Assembly (NCBI RefSeq): GCF_018873765.1
Contig: NC_057923.1
Span: forward strand, 19,439,913 to 19,503,912
DNA: 64,000 bases
Reading direction: 5' to 3'
Source of the DNA: Telopea speciosissima
Taxonomy: Eukaryota > Streptophyta > Magnoliopsida > Proteales > Proteaceae
In this document: piece by piece, positions 54,541 to 64,000 of the stretch
How positions within the stretch are numbered: position 1 is the first letter of the stretch
Layout: every line of letters starts with the position of its first letter
Program-made: the position numbers and the translations under genes
Notes under the pieces: generated by a model
Database searches by the model: none
What the model was told of the DNA's origin: nothing
Seen by the model: the letters and a program-made list of their open reading frames with translations, nothing else

Positions 54541-56312
54541 AGGTTTTTTTTTCAAATGCCCCCCTGAAAATGGCTAAATGTATGAATGCCCCCTTGAACT
54601 TTCACTAATTCCAATTGCACCTCTGCTTTCCAAACTAAGTACCACCTAGTCCCTCCCGTTAGTTAGAGACGTTATGTTATAATGGAACCCAGTTTTTGAA
54701 CATTGTTGGACCATTCTACCCACTTGATAGAGTAGAATGACAAAAATGCCCTTACTTGAAAGAAAAAAAAATCTGCAACTCATCTTCCCCAAATCGATTG
54801 GGGAAGATGAGTTGCAAGTATCCTTCAACGGATTTGCAATTGATCGGGAGTTCTGACTTGTCTGTGTCATCGTTGTTTGCTAAGTTCTTTATGGGAGAAA
54901 ACGAAACCGTAGGTGAAGGCTTCTTTCCAACCAACAAGACAAAGAGGAGGAAATGATGCAACTGGAGATCCTGAAAAGAAGCAATGTATTTTCATTTTTA
55001 GAAGAAATGTGTTTCAGATCTCAATTGTCGTCTCCTCTTTTTAATCCTCATTCCTCTTTCCCTTCTTGTCTTCCTCTCTGTTTCCCCCTTGGCCACCAAT
55101 CCCTACAGAATCTTCTCCTCTTTCATTCCCCCAAAATCCCCTCTCCTCTCTCAAACTCCTCAATCGCCTTCCCTCACCTTCTCCCCTCCAATTCCATCTC
55201 CCACTCCTAGTCCCAGAGAATCATCGGAGCAAATAAAGAAGACGAAGAAGAAGGAAGAGTTGGATCGGTCAAGAATCGCGATCTGCCTGGTTGGCAAAGC
55301 AAGGAGGTTCGAGCTCACGGGGCCGTCGATCATGGAGAAGGTTCTAAAGGTTTACAAGAATTCAAATCTTATCTTGCACAATCCCTTGGATAGTAATGCC
55401 TATAAGTTCTTGCTATTGAAGGTAGCTCCATGGCTCGCTTAGGTTCTAATCTTCGACCCCAAACCCTTGCCGGAGACAGTGGAATAGATCCGAGTCCTAA
55501 CCGCCCGCAACTCCCCCAACGACATTCAGGTAGTGAGCTCTCCAAAGTCTCCCATTATTCTTATTTTACTATACCTACTTCAAATGCACACTTATCCTAT
55601 TATAGCTCTGCACACTACTGCTGCTTCTTTGTACGACTGCATTTGTTGTGTTTTTTTCAACATGGGAATAAAATATGAGATATATTAAACCATTGCGTCC
55701 AACAACACCTGAAAAACCTCCTTTAAAAGATCCTGACGGAATTGAAAAACAAAGAATTGAGCAGCTATCTTCATGGGGGACAGAAAAAAAAATCGCACCT
55801 GAAAAACCTCCATTAAAACATAACCCTTTTTTTTTCAACAAATGAAACCCTAAACTCAACCTTCAGACTTGGGATGCAGGGTGGGGGTTTAAGAATACAA
55901 TGTGCATTTGTTTATCCAAGACCATTGCAATGCTAAAAAATTAATGGAAGATGGCACCAGACAACTGAAACTCCTTGCTGAGACAAATAATGAGAAAAAT
56001 TGCAAGGACGATTGCAAATGCGTTGAAGGATATTTGCAACTCATCTTCCCCAATCGATTTGGGGATGATGAGTTACAGGTTTTTTTTTTTTTTTTTTTCC
56101 TTTCAAGGGCATTTTTGTCATTCTATCTTATCAAGAGGCAAAATGGTCCAACAATGTTCAAAAATTGGTATCCGTTATAATATGACGTCTCTGACTAACG
56201 AGAGGGATAATGGTGGTACTTAGTTTGGAAAGCAGGGGTGCAATTGGAATTTGTGAAAGTTTAAGGGGCATTCGTACATATAGCCATTCAAGGGGCATGT
56301 GAAAAAAAACCT
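54541..56312. mobile_element. Pack-MULE with about 300-bp terminal inverted repeats
   Basis: The left terminus (AGGTTTTTTTTTCAAATGCC onward) and the complement of the right terminus (AGGTTTTTTTTCACATGCCC) match for about 300 bp. Shared blocks include AATTGCACC(T/C)CTGCTTTCC, AACATTGTTGGACCATT and CAACTCATCTTCCCC. The flanks ATAAATAAG (54532-54540) and CTAAATAAG (56313-56321) form a 9-bp duplication with one mismatch. There is no transposase. The interior carries part of a host gene (55089-55529). Each TIR ends internally in a hairpin (54775-54815 and 56036-56076). Confidence 0.9.
55089..55529 (+). pseudogene. DUF7796-type host gene fragment captured by the Pack-MULE
   Basis: The frame includes ATNPYRIFSSF, then a Ser/Pro-rich stretch, then SRIAICLVGKARRFELTGPS and IMEKVLKVYKNSNLILHNPL. 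After a TAG the same frame resumes with VLIFDPKPLPETVE, another TAG, and IRVLTARNSPNDIQ. This matches the start of plant DUF7796 proteins as I remember them (VGGARRFELTGPS, LxxYPNSDLFLHSPL, AANSPNGIQ). The last codon CAG is followed by a GT donor at 55530, so the capture includes an exon-intron edge. The two stops make it non-coding as it stands. Confidence 0.75.
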
Positions 56313-57004
56313 CTAAATAAGAAGGGAAATCCTAAGGTAATTTTTTTTCCCCACTAATCTCTTATTGTTCTAAACTTTATTATTGTGTTTGACTTAAGCA
56401 TCGAAGAGTCCAGATGGAGTCCAAGTGTCCAACGGAGGGTTTTAGATCCTATTAACTCCAATGACACGTCATCCTTAGATTTCAAGTGCAAAAAAAATTT
56501 TCAACATCAGAAAGTGTTCAGCCACCAAATAGAACCCGGCTACCTAATAGGAGTTCCCATTAGCTGCACCTTTATAATTCCTGGATAACATATACCAAAA
56601 AGAAGGAGAAAAAAAATATATAAAACGCAGAAATCACGGATGGCAGTCGTGTGGGGCCCACTGGTGGGACCGAGAATTCTTCACGATTCCACCTTCCCAT
56701 GTGGAAAAAGCATTCCGAATCCGAATTCCGAAAGAAAAGTTTTTCTGCTCTGGTCATTAATTCTTCATTCTCTTCCTCTCGTCGGCGACTCCGTTGCTTC
56801 TTCACCTTTCACTACGAAAACGATCTTTTCTCCACCATCTCGCAGTCGCAGCAGTACAACAAATAAATAACTCTCCACTTGGGAGTAGATAGAGAGAGAA
56901 CAATTTGCCGGGTTTCCGATCGGGGTGCCGGAAGATCTACCGGAGTGGTGTAAAGGAGTAATGAAAGTTGAGTGAAGTAACTGATTGAAACCGGAAACTC
57001 GGCA
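56313..57004 (+). promoter_or_regulatory. Promoter and 5' UTR of the PERK gene
   Basis: A good TATA box, TATATAAAA, lies at 56617-56625. The start codon at 57005 is about 380 bp downstream, so a leader of about 350 nt is expected. A 76-codon upstream ORF (56640-56870) starts close to the expected cap site; if transcribed it could reduce translation. Whether it is used is inference. Confidence 0.6.
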
Positions 57005-60000
57005 ATGTCTTCTCCGACTTACCTAAAAGTAAAAAAGAAGGCAACGTCTTCTCCGGCTCCCACACCTTCTCCACCTACTAATGCTTCGTCTTTGTCGCCG
57101 CCACCTACGAATACTTCCTCTCCAACGCCAGCGACTCCGACTCCGGTAGCTCCTGTCGCCTCTCCACCGCCTCCCCCTACTAATTCTTCACCTCCTCCGG
57201 CGTCTTCAACAACCTCTCCTCCCCCTTCATCTTCCCCAGTTGCTTCGTCTCCACCGTCTCCTGCGTCATCGACTACTACATCTCCACCTCCGCCTTCTTC
57301 CACTGGGAAAACTCCCTCGACACCCACAAGTCATTCTTCGCCGCCGCCGCCCCATTCTTCTTCTTCTTCATCCAGTTCATCTTCTCCCGCTGTATCAACG
57401 GGTCTTGTCGTTGGAATTGCCATTGGTGGAGTCGTTATGCTAGTTTTCTTGAGCTTACTATTCATCTGTTGTAAGAAGAAAAGGAGGAGGGATCATCATG
57501 TACCCGAAGATTACTACTACGGTCCGCCCCCACCCGGGCCGAAAGGTCAGACTTTTTCTGGCGATCTGGAGTTCTATGTACTTAAATTTCTCAAGTTTTG
57601 GAATTTGGAGGCTTTATTTGTGGTTGCTTCATTTCGAATTGAACGTCTTTCTTTCTCAAATATGGGCTTTGCAGTACAATAGTAGTCATCCCCCCCCCAC
57701 CCCCCTTGTACTTTTAATTTCAATTTTGGATTTGCAGTTCTGAATGCTAATCGCTATGTAAAATCTACAGATCCAAAATTTATGCTGGAAACTTGTGATG
57801 GGATGTATGTTTGATGACATTTTTCATGTCAAGTGCAGATTTTTTACTGTCTATGTCTGCCAAAAGATTTTATTTTGGGGGAACATTGTAAACTTCTGTT
57901 TGGGATCGTGGGGAAAACCCTGTTTTCTGGGTTTCCTGATACGTTTATTCAATGCTAAATTTTTAACAAGGATTGGAGTTTAGGAGCTCTAGCTTCTTGA
58001 TTATGGAGAGATTCGAATTTTATTTGGAAATGAGAAAACTAGAGAGAAATTTGACTTCTTTTTCCAATACACATGTATGTTTGGACTATCTGGAAGTATT
58101 ATTGATCAAATTTTTGTGGGTTTCTGAAATGTTCAAACGATTGTACAATAATACAATGTTGTGTGTAGCAATTTATCTTTTTTTTTTTTTTTATGTATAA
58201 CAGTGTTATTCTGTAGTCCATGTAGCTGAATTGCTTGTTCATTTCCTGGTGGTGATTGATGTGTTCAGATAGACCTTATGGTGGGCAGCCTCAACATTGG
58301 CAGCACAATGCTCCTCCTCCAGGGGACAATGTTGTCACGATGCCTCCAAAACCCTCTCCTCCTCCAGCATATGCGTCACGACCACCACATTCACCAGCTC
58401 GTACTCCCACACCCCCGCCTCCTCCTCCAGCATATGCGTCACGACCGCCACATTCACCAGCTCGTACTCCCATACCCCCGCCGCCTCCTCCACCATTTAT
58501 GAACAGCAGTGGAGGGTCAGAGTCAAATTATTCAGGAACTGAGAATCCACTACCATCACCATCTCCTGGCATTTCCTTGGGTTTCTCAAAGAGCACATTC
58601 ACTTATGAAGAATTAGAGATGGCAACAGAGGGCTTCTCGGCTGCCAACATGTTAGGACAAGGAGGTTTTGGATATGTCCATAGAGGGGTTCTTCCAAATG
58701 GGAAAGAGGTTGCGATTAAGTCACTAAAAGCTGGTAGCGGGCAGGGGGATCGTGAATTTCAGGCAGAGGTTGAGATTATTAGTCGAGTACATCACAAACA
58801 TCTTGTTTCATTGGTAGGATATTGCATTGCTGGATCCCAAAGAATGCTTGTCTATGAGTTTGTTCCAAACAACACATTGGAGTTCCACTTACATGGTATA
58901 TCTTATCTTACAGTGAATTCTTTTTCGTTCATTTCTAGTTGTGTACTACTTGCATACATCACTGTTATGACCAGCAGTCCATAATTTTTTTTTTTTGAAA
59001 AAAGTAAAAGAAGAAAGGAAAACGAGAAGGTTTGAATTTTTTCCTCATTTCTTATGCTTCTTTTTTTTCATGCTATTTTGAGGAGTTGCAAGAATTATGT
59101 ACCTCCATTACATTCTAATTGGTGTCATTCCATATTTCCATCTTGCTCACATTTTAGAATCTTGGATCTATTATGAGTTTTTCTCCAGCACAATATTATA
59201 CTACATGGGGCAGTCAAGCTTCTGCCTGATTTCATGACTTATAATATGCTTCTAGTCATAGAGTAACTAAGCCTCTGCATCTTCTTGTCATCTGTTAATT
59301 TGCCAACAAAGATCTCATCAAAGAAAAATTACTATTTGCAGGGAAGGGGCGGCCAGTAATGGACTGGCCCACTAGACTAAAAATTGCTCTAGGTGCTGCC
59401 AAAGGACTTGCATATCTCCATGAAGATTGTGAGTTTTCTTTTAGTATCTTCTCATGATAACTTGCAGGTGCGGGGGGTGGGGGTGGGGGGGGGGGGGGGC
59501 TCTAATCTACATCATTGGTTGGAGTCATTCTCACTTTCGTTTCCCACTTATGTTTACTTATATTTGCAGGTAGTCCTAAGATTATTCATCGTGATATCAA
59601 GGCAGCTAATATTCTCCTTGATTTTAAATTTGAGGCAAAGGTTGGATTCTTATCTTCAATTTTGTTGATATAATTATACTGGCCTAATATCTGCAAAGTC
59701 ATTCTCCAAACTCTTGTATTTTTTTTTTCAAAAAAAAAAAACTCTTGTATTCTTTTTCTTCAAGTTGTGATTATACGAAGCTTTCTGCGTGTAAAAGGCA
59801 TGATTGGTTATCTGATTGGTTTCTGCTCCTCAGTTGCCAACTTTCCATATCAAATTTTGTTGGTGAAATAAAAAATTCAAGCAGATTTCTTTGAGTCAAA
59901 AGTCAAAACTATGTCTTGCCTTAAATTATTTTCAAAATAGAAAAGGAAATAAAAGGAAAACTATAAGATCAAGAGAAATTACCTTTGACTTCTATAATAC

Positions 60001-63000
60001 AAAAATTTTTCATTTTGGTGTCTTCTGATTTCTGATGTTAACTTAATTAATGAACTTGAGTGTTTTCTCAGGTTGCAGATTTTGGGCTTGCCAAATTCTC
60101 ATCTGATGCCAATACTCATGTCTCCACCCGAGTAATGGGAACCTTCGGGTAAGGTCAATTTCCTTGCATGTTCTCTGCCATCTCCTTCTTGCTATTGTTC
60201 GGACGTGAAAGTTACATTAATTGATGACGAACAAAGGACCCGAAGAGTCCTAAGGTCCTGATATTTCTCTTAGTCGTCATAAAATATCTTTACTCTCATC
60301 AATGTTTCCCTCTTTGTTAATTATACTAGATTAGGTGTTCAAGGGGTCCAATCACATTCACCTGGTCTCTGTTTAAAGTTTGTTGTTAAGCATTTAGCTT
60401 TATTATTTAGTGATATCTGACTTTTATTTCTGATTGGTTAAAGCTGGCATTCCGGAGACACTTTCTCCTCCTCTTTCTTTCTTTCCCTCATCGTATTCCT
60501 CCCCCCCCCCCCCTCCCTATTATTCTGACCTTAATAGATGTAAAAGTGAAAGGCGTATTGGTTCAATCAAATCTTCTAGGGTGAACCAATTGCACCCAGC
60601 TGGTGGTGATAAGTCAGTAAATGTAAAAATGTTCTCTATGATTTCTATTTGTGCTCCACTTCTAAATACTGACACGCTCAAAAAAAAAAAAATTGTCTTG
60701 CCTTAAAATATTTTCAAAATAGAAAAAGGAAATAAACTTTTTCTATTTCCTTGCATGTTCTCTGCCATCTCCTTCTTGCTGTTGTTTGGACATGAAAATT
60801 ACATTAATTGATGACTAACAATGGGCCCAAAGAATCCTAAGGTTCTTATATTTCTCTTAGTCCTCATAAAATATCTTTGCTGTCATCAATGTTTCCCTTT
60901 TAGTTGATTATACTAGACTAGGTGTTCAAGAGGTCCAATCGCATTCACCTGGTCTCTGTTAAAGCATAGTTCAAGAACTCGCAAGATCTCGGCGAGTTTC
61001 TCGGTTTTTTGAGAAACCGAGACGAGTTGGCATACGAGTTGCAAAAGTACAACAACTCGACCGAGATCTCGGCTCTCGACCCAAAATCCTTTATATGAGT
61101 GCCAGATCTCGAGATCTTGGTGGAAAATTTTGGTATATAGACACCTATCTATGTAAACCTTGGTATACAGACATTTATTTAGGCCAGGAACTAAGACAGA
61201 CACTTATTTATGCCTAATATCATTTAAGTAAATGAAATATTTACTTAAGATATTATTCATAATTAAGCAAATACCCCCTTATTTGAATCCAATAAAAATA
61301 GTTAAAAAATAAAATTCCAAAAGGAAAAAGAGTCAACCCCTAGTTCAAGAACAAAAACTAGATTTTCGTCGGTAGGTGCAATTTTCAACTTTCTAATGCT
61401 GGGGTTTTTCTCAAATCTAAAAATTCCATAAATCTTAATATGGTAAAACATTGCTAAAAACCAAAAGTGCGGTAAAATATTCATTTGTTTTGATGTCCAT
61501 GAAAATATTTTCATTCAGAGCGATTTTGACAGCATTCGTGCACACCAAATTAAGTTTGAACGGTACATAACTCCTATTTGGGCTTTGTTTTTGCAAAATT
61601 TGATAGTGCCATTTTGTTTAAATGGCCTTAAATAGGCTGAATACCAAGTTTCAGACCCAAACTAGGTCTAAAACCCACCGAGTTGAGGTTTCGAGTCGAA
61701 AAAAAAAAATGCACCAACTCGGCGAGATCTCACCATCTCGACTTGATTCGGTTTTTCAAGGGACCGAGTTGGTACCGAGTTCCGAGTTTTAGTACCTTGA
61801 TTTAAAGTTTGTTGTTCAGCATTTAGCTTTATTATTTAGTGAGATGTGACTTTTATTTATGATTGGTTAAAGCTGGCATTTTGGAGACACTTTCTCCTCC
61901 TGTCTCTTTCTTTCCCTCATAGTTTTCCTCTCCCCCTCCCCCTCCCCCTCCCCCTCCCCCTCCTCTCTTTTATTCTGACCTTAATAGATGTAAAAGTGCA
62001 AGGCTTGTTGGTTCAATCAAATCTTCTAGGGTGAACCAATTGCATCCAGCTGGTGGTGATAAGTCGGTAAATGTAAAAATGTTCTCTGATTTCTATTTGT
62101 GCTCCACTTCTAAATACTGACACACTCAATCTGACAGGTATCTGGCTCCAGAGTATGCGGCAAGTGGGAAACTCACAGATAAATCCGATGTCTTTTCTTT
62201 CGGTGTTATGTTGCTAGAGTTTATTACTGGGCATCGTCCTGTTAGTTCAACTCATACATTCGTGGATGATAGCTTGGTAGACTGGGTCAGTTTGTTGTTG
62301 CATAGCCTACTAGCATCATTCTTTTATTTTTCAAAGAGTTGGGAGGCTTCAAAAGGATATGTCTGAGAATGCTTCTATTGTATATTTGCATGGTTCTAAA
62401 ACCAAGATAGTTATGATCTTGGAAACTACAAATTTTATTGAATATTTGTCAAAGCTGAATAACCTTTGTGGCAAAGCTTCAATGTAATGAAATGTGTTGC
62501 CATTACAGGCAAGACCTTTACTTACACGAGCTCTAGAAGATGGCAACTATGACACCCTTGTTGACCCACGGCTGCAGAAGGATTACAACCCCTCTGAGAT
62601 GGCACGCGTGGTGGCCTGTGCAGCTGCTTGTGTGCGTCATTCTGCAAGACGGCGGCCACGCATGAGCCAGGTAATTCAGCTATGTACATGATGGTTTTGG
62701 AGTGTTGTGGTTTATTTATATTACCAAGTTATCTTCTTGGCTTGACTTGACTTGACTGGGCTGTAATTGGTCTTGTAACTAATACACCTTATGGTTTGAA
62801 ACGGAGCAGATTGTCCGGGCCTTGGAAGGAGACATGTCCCTCTCCAGTTTGAATGAAGGCCTTAGACCTGGACACAGCACCAATTATGGTTCATATGGAA
62901 GCTCAGATTATGACACAAACCAGTATAATGAAGACATGAAGAAATTCCGGAAGATGGCACTTGCTAGTCAGGAATACGGAAGCAGCGAATACAGTGGACC

Positions 63001-63118
63001 AACTAGCGAGTATGGTTTGCATCCATCTGGGTCGAGCAGTGAGGGCCAGCAAACCACGCGAGAGATGGAGATGGGAAAGATGAAGAAAGACAGTCGAGGA
63101 TTCAGCGGAAGCTCTTGA
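57005..63118 (+). CDS. PERK: Proline-rich extensin-like receptor kinase (PERK family)
   Basis: Eight exons join in frame: 57005-57545, 58269-58895, 59342-59428, 59570-59640, 60072-60148, 62138-62285, 62509-62670 and 62810-63118. They give 673 residues, normal for PERKs. Residues 1-130 are Ser/Pro/Thr-rich (SPPPP-type, extensin-like) and should sit in the wall. A membrane segment lies at 134-156 ([20 protein letters not shown]), then KKKRRR. A proline-rich linker repeats a 21-residue unit ([14 protein letters not shown]). The kinase starts at about 291: glycine loop [11 protein letters not shown], Lys331 in [14 protein letters not shown] with Asp427 (an RD kinase), DFG at 445-447, APE at 471-473. 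As usual for PERKs there is no signal peptide. PERKs sense wall state at the plasma membrane. The start region and intron 5 are unusual. Confidence 0.95.
59912..62137 (+). repeat. Tandem duplication in PERK introns 4-5 around exon 5
   Basis: TGTCTTGCCTTAAATTATTT plus 22 bases at 59912-59953, left of exon 5, recurs at 60694-60735. The intron-5 segment 60158-60680 recurs at 60744-62128, apart from an inserted element. Shared anchors include TTCTCTGCCATCTCCTTCTT, TAGGTGTTCAAG, CTGGCATT(C/T)(C/T)GGAGACACT and TCTAAATACTGACAC. The second copy lacks the exon-5 part. Confidence 0.85.
60965..61800 (-). mobile_element. 836-bp non-autonomous transposon in PERK intron 5
   Basis: The undisturbed duplicate of this site reads CTCTGTTTAAAGTTTG (near 60366). 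Here TTAAAG (60959-60964) and TTTAAAG (61801-61807) flank an insertion, which gives both the ends and a target duplication of 6-7 bp. The ends carry CGAGATCTCGG-type sequence: GTTCAAGAACTCGCAAGATC on the left, TCAAGGTACTAAAACTCGGA on the complement of the right. It shares its sequence with 17618-18415 in the opposite orientation. No coding capacity. Confidence 0.85.
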
Positions 63119-64000
63119 AGATTGGTGCCTGTAAAAATCCTCTCTCTATTCAAATATGCTACACCTCCACTTGTGTGTTGTCTTTAATTGCGAGAATTAC
63201 AACCAACTGGTGTGACTGCGAGGTATTTAACACCATTGGTTTTTCCTTCCTTTTTTTTTTTTTTATTACTACAAGCTGGTAAAATCTCATATTGATTATT
63301 TTATTTTTTGTAAGTATTAATCAAACTGTTAATGGATTATAAAAGGAAAATAGTTCATAACTAACTACTATAGCAAATTCTTTTCTTTATGGAGCTGCTT
63401 CAACTTCATTATAAGCTTCGGTTGGGGGTTATTTGTTCAAATCTGGGTGGGAATTTTGAATTTTCTTGTTCTGTGTATCTTGTCTTCATTGTGTATTGTT
63501 AATGACTTGGGTCAGTTTCTCGAGAGGTTTTCTCTGTCACACAGGTTGGTGGATATGACCGTTAGACACAGCTAGTGGTGGGTATGTCGTGTTCAAACTT
63601 TAAAGCAAGCAACGTCTCCCCTCATTTGGTGCCGTGAATATGACTCAGTTCTTTATTTAATGTGCTTCATAAGCTAACCTAAAGTAGGCAGGCAGCAACT
63701 CAAGCAAACGAGAGAGAGAGACCCACTCTCGATCTCTCTAAATCCTCTCTTTCATAGTTTTGGTTGTGAAATATAAAATCTCAGGCTTATTAGAATTCTT
63801 CCAGACATCGGTTTGGACTCGATGAACTTCACTAAACCCTGAATCCGAGCTTCGAGGAGAGACTTTGTTCATGTTTTGAACCTGCAACCTGATTGCAATA
63901 ACGCAACTTAACTGTTATGTGAAGGCTCGCCCATTTGGGAATTTCCTATGTTGCTTTCTGTTATTAATTTCATCATTCTGTCTCCGCCCTTAAAACCTTC
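63119..64000. other. 3' flank of PERK gene, no further gene seen
   Basis: The PERK 3' UTR should occupy the first few hundred bases. A short GA run lies near 63710-63720. The last 300 bp have no recognisable ORF. A new gene could begin beyond the edge, but nothing here shows it. Confidence 0.4.

Noticed and set aside
57019-57327. Long minus-strand Gly/Val/Glu-rich ORF opposite PERK exon 1
   Set aside because: Antisense shadow of the Ser/Pro-rich PERK coding sequence.
1-64000. Endogenous viral sequence or biosynthetic gene cluster
   Set aside because: No movement protein, coat protein, replicase or clustered metabolic enzymes were seen; all RT/gag pieces fit LINE, copia or gypsy retrotransposons.

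Overview
This is nuclear DNA from a flowering plant. Its genes have GT-AG introns and belong to plant families: a PERK receptor kinase, a P-class PPR protein, an ankyrin/AAA protein and an AP-4 beta appendage exon. The DNA between them is AT-rich and full of plant transposons. A eudicot-like genome is the best guess; I could not place it more precisely. I saw no rRNA, tRNA gene, CRISPR array or organelle segment.

Layout. 0-1.1 kb: last exon of an adaptin gene (+). 1.6-7.7 kb: hAT-like and other MITEs, then a decayed LINE (RT, zinc finger-like segment, RNase H). 8.5-12.6 kb: intact seven-exon ankyrin/AAA ATPase gene (+). 14.3-16.6 kb: two-exon PPR gene (-). 16.8-25.5 kb: MITEs, LINE RNase H remnants, a Mutator-like element with a perfect 9-bp target duplication, and a broken GRF zinc-finger gene. 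25.8-29.6 kb: a long telomere-like, G-rich minisatellite split by a solo LTR. 29.6-39.5 kb: tandem repeats, two more solo LTRs, gag/pol fragments, a proline-rich/acidic ORF, and the same minisatellite in the opposite orientation between 27-bp direct repeats. 41.4-43.8 kb: a broken FAR1-related (MULE-derived) gene (-). 44-56.3 kb: MITEs, including one nested in another, a full-length tRNA-type SINE with a 17-bp target duplication, and a Pack-MULE carrying a DUF7796-type exon. 56.6-63.1 kb: intact eight-exon PERK-type receptor kinase gene (+). 63.1-64 kb: its 3' flank.

Only three genes look complete: ankyrin/AAA, PPR and PERK. They act separately, as usual for plant neighbours, and nothing suggests a gene cluster. 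The most informative parts are structural. The PERK gene carries an intronic tandem duplication that appears once to have included exon 5 and later lost the extra exon. One duplicate holds an 836-bp transposon, so empty and filled sites sit side by side. A Pack-MULE lies about 300 bp upstream of the PERK TATA box. The opposed minisatellites can be read as G-quadruplex or hairpin-prone DNA. I found no convincing undescribed enzymatic or defence system.
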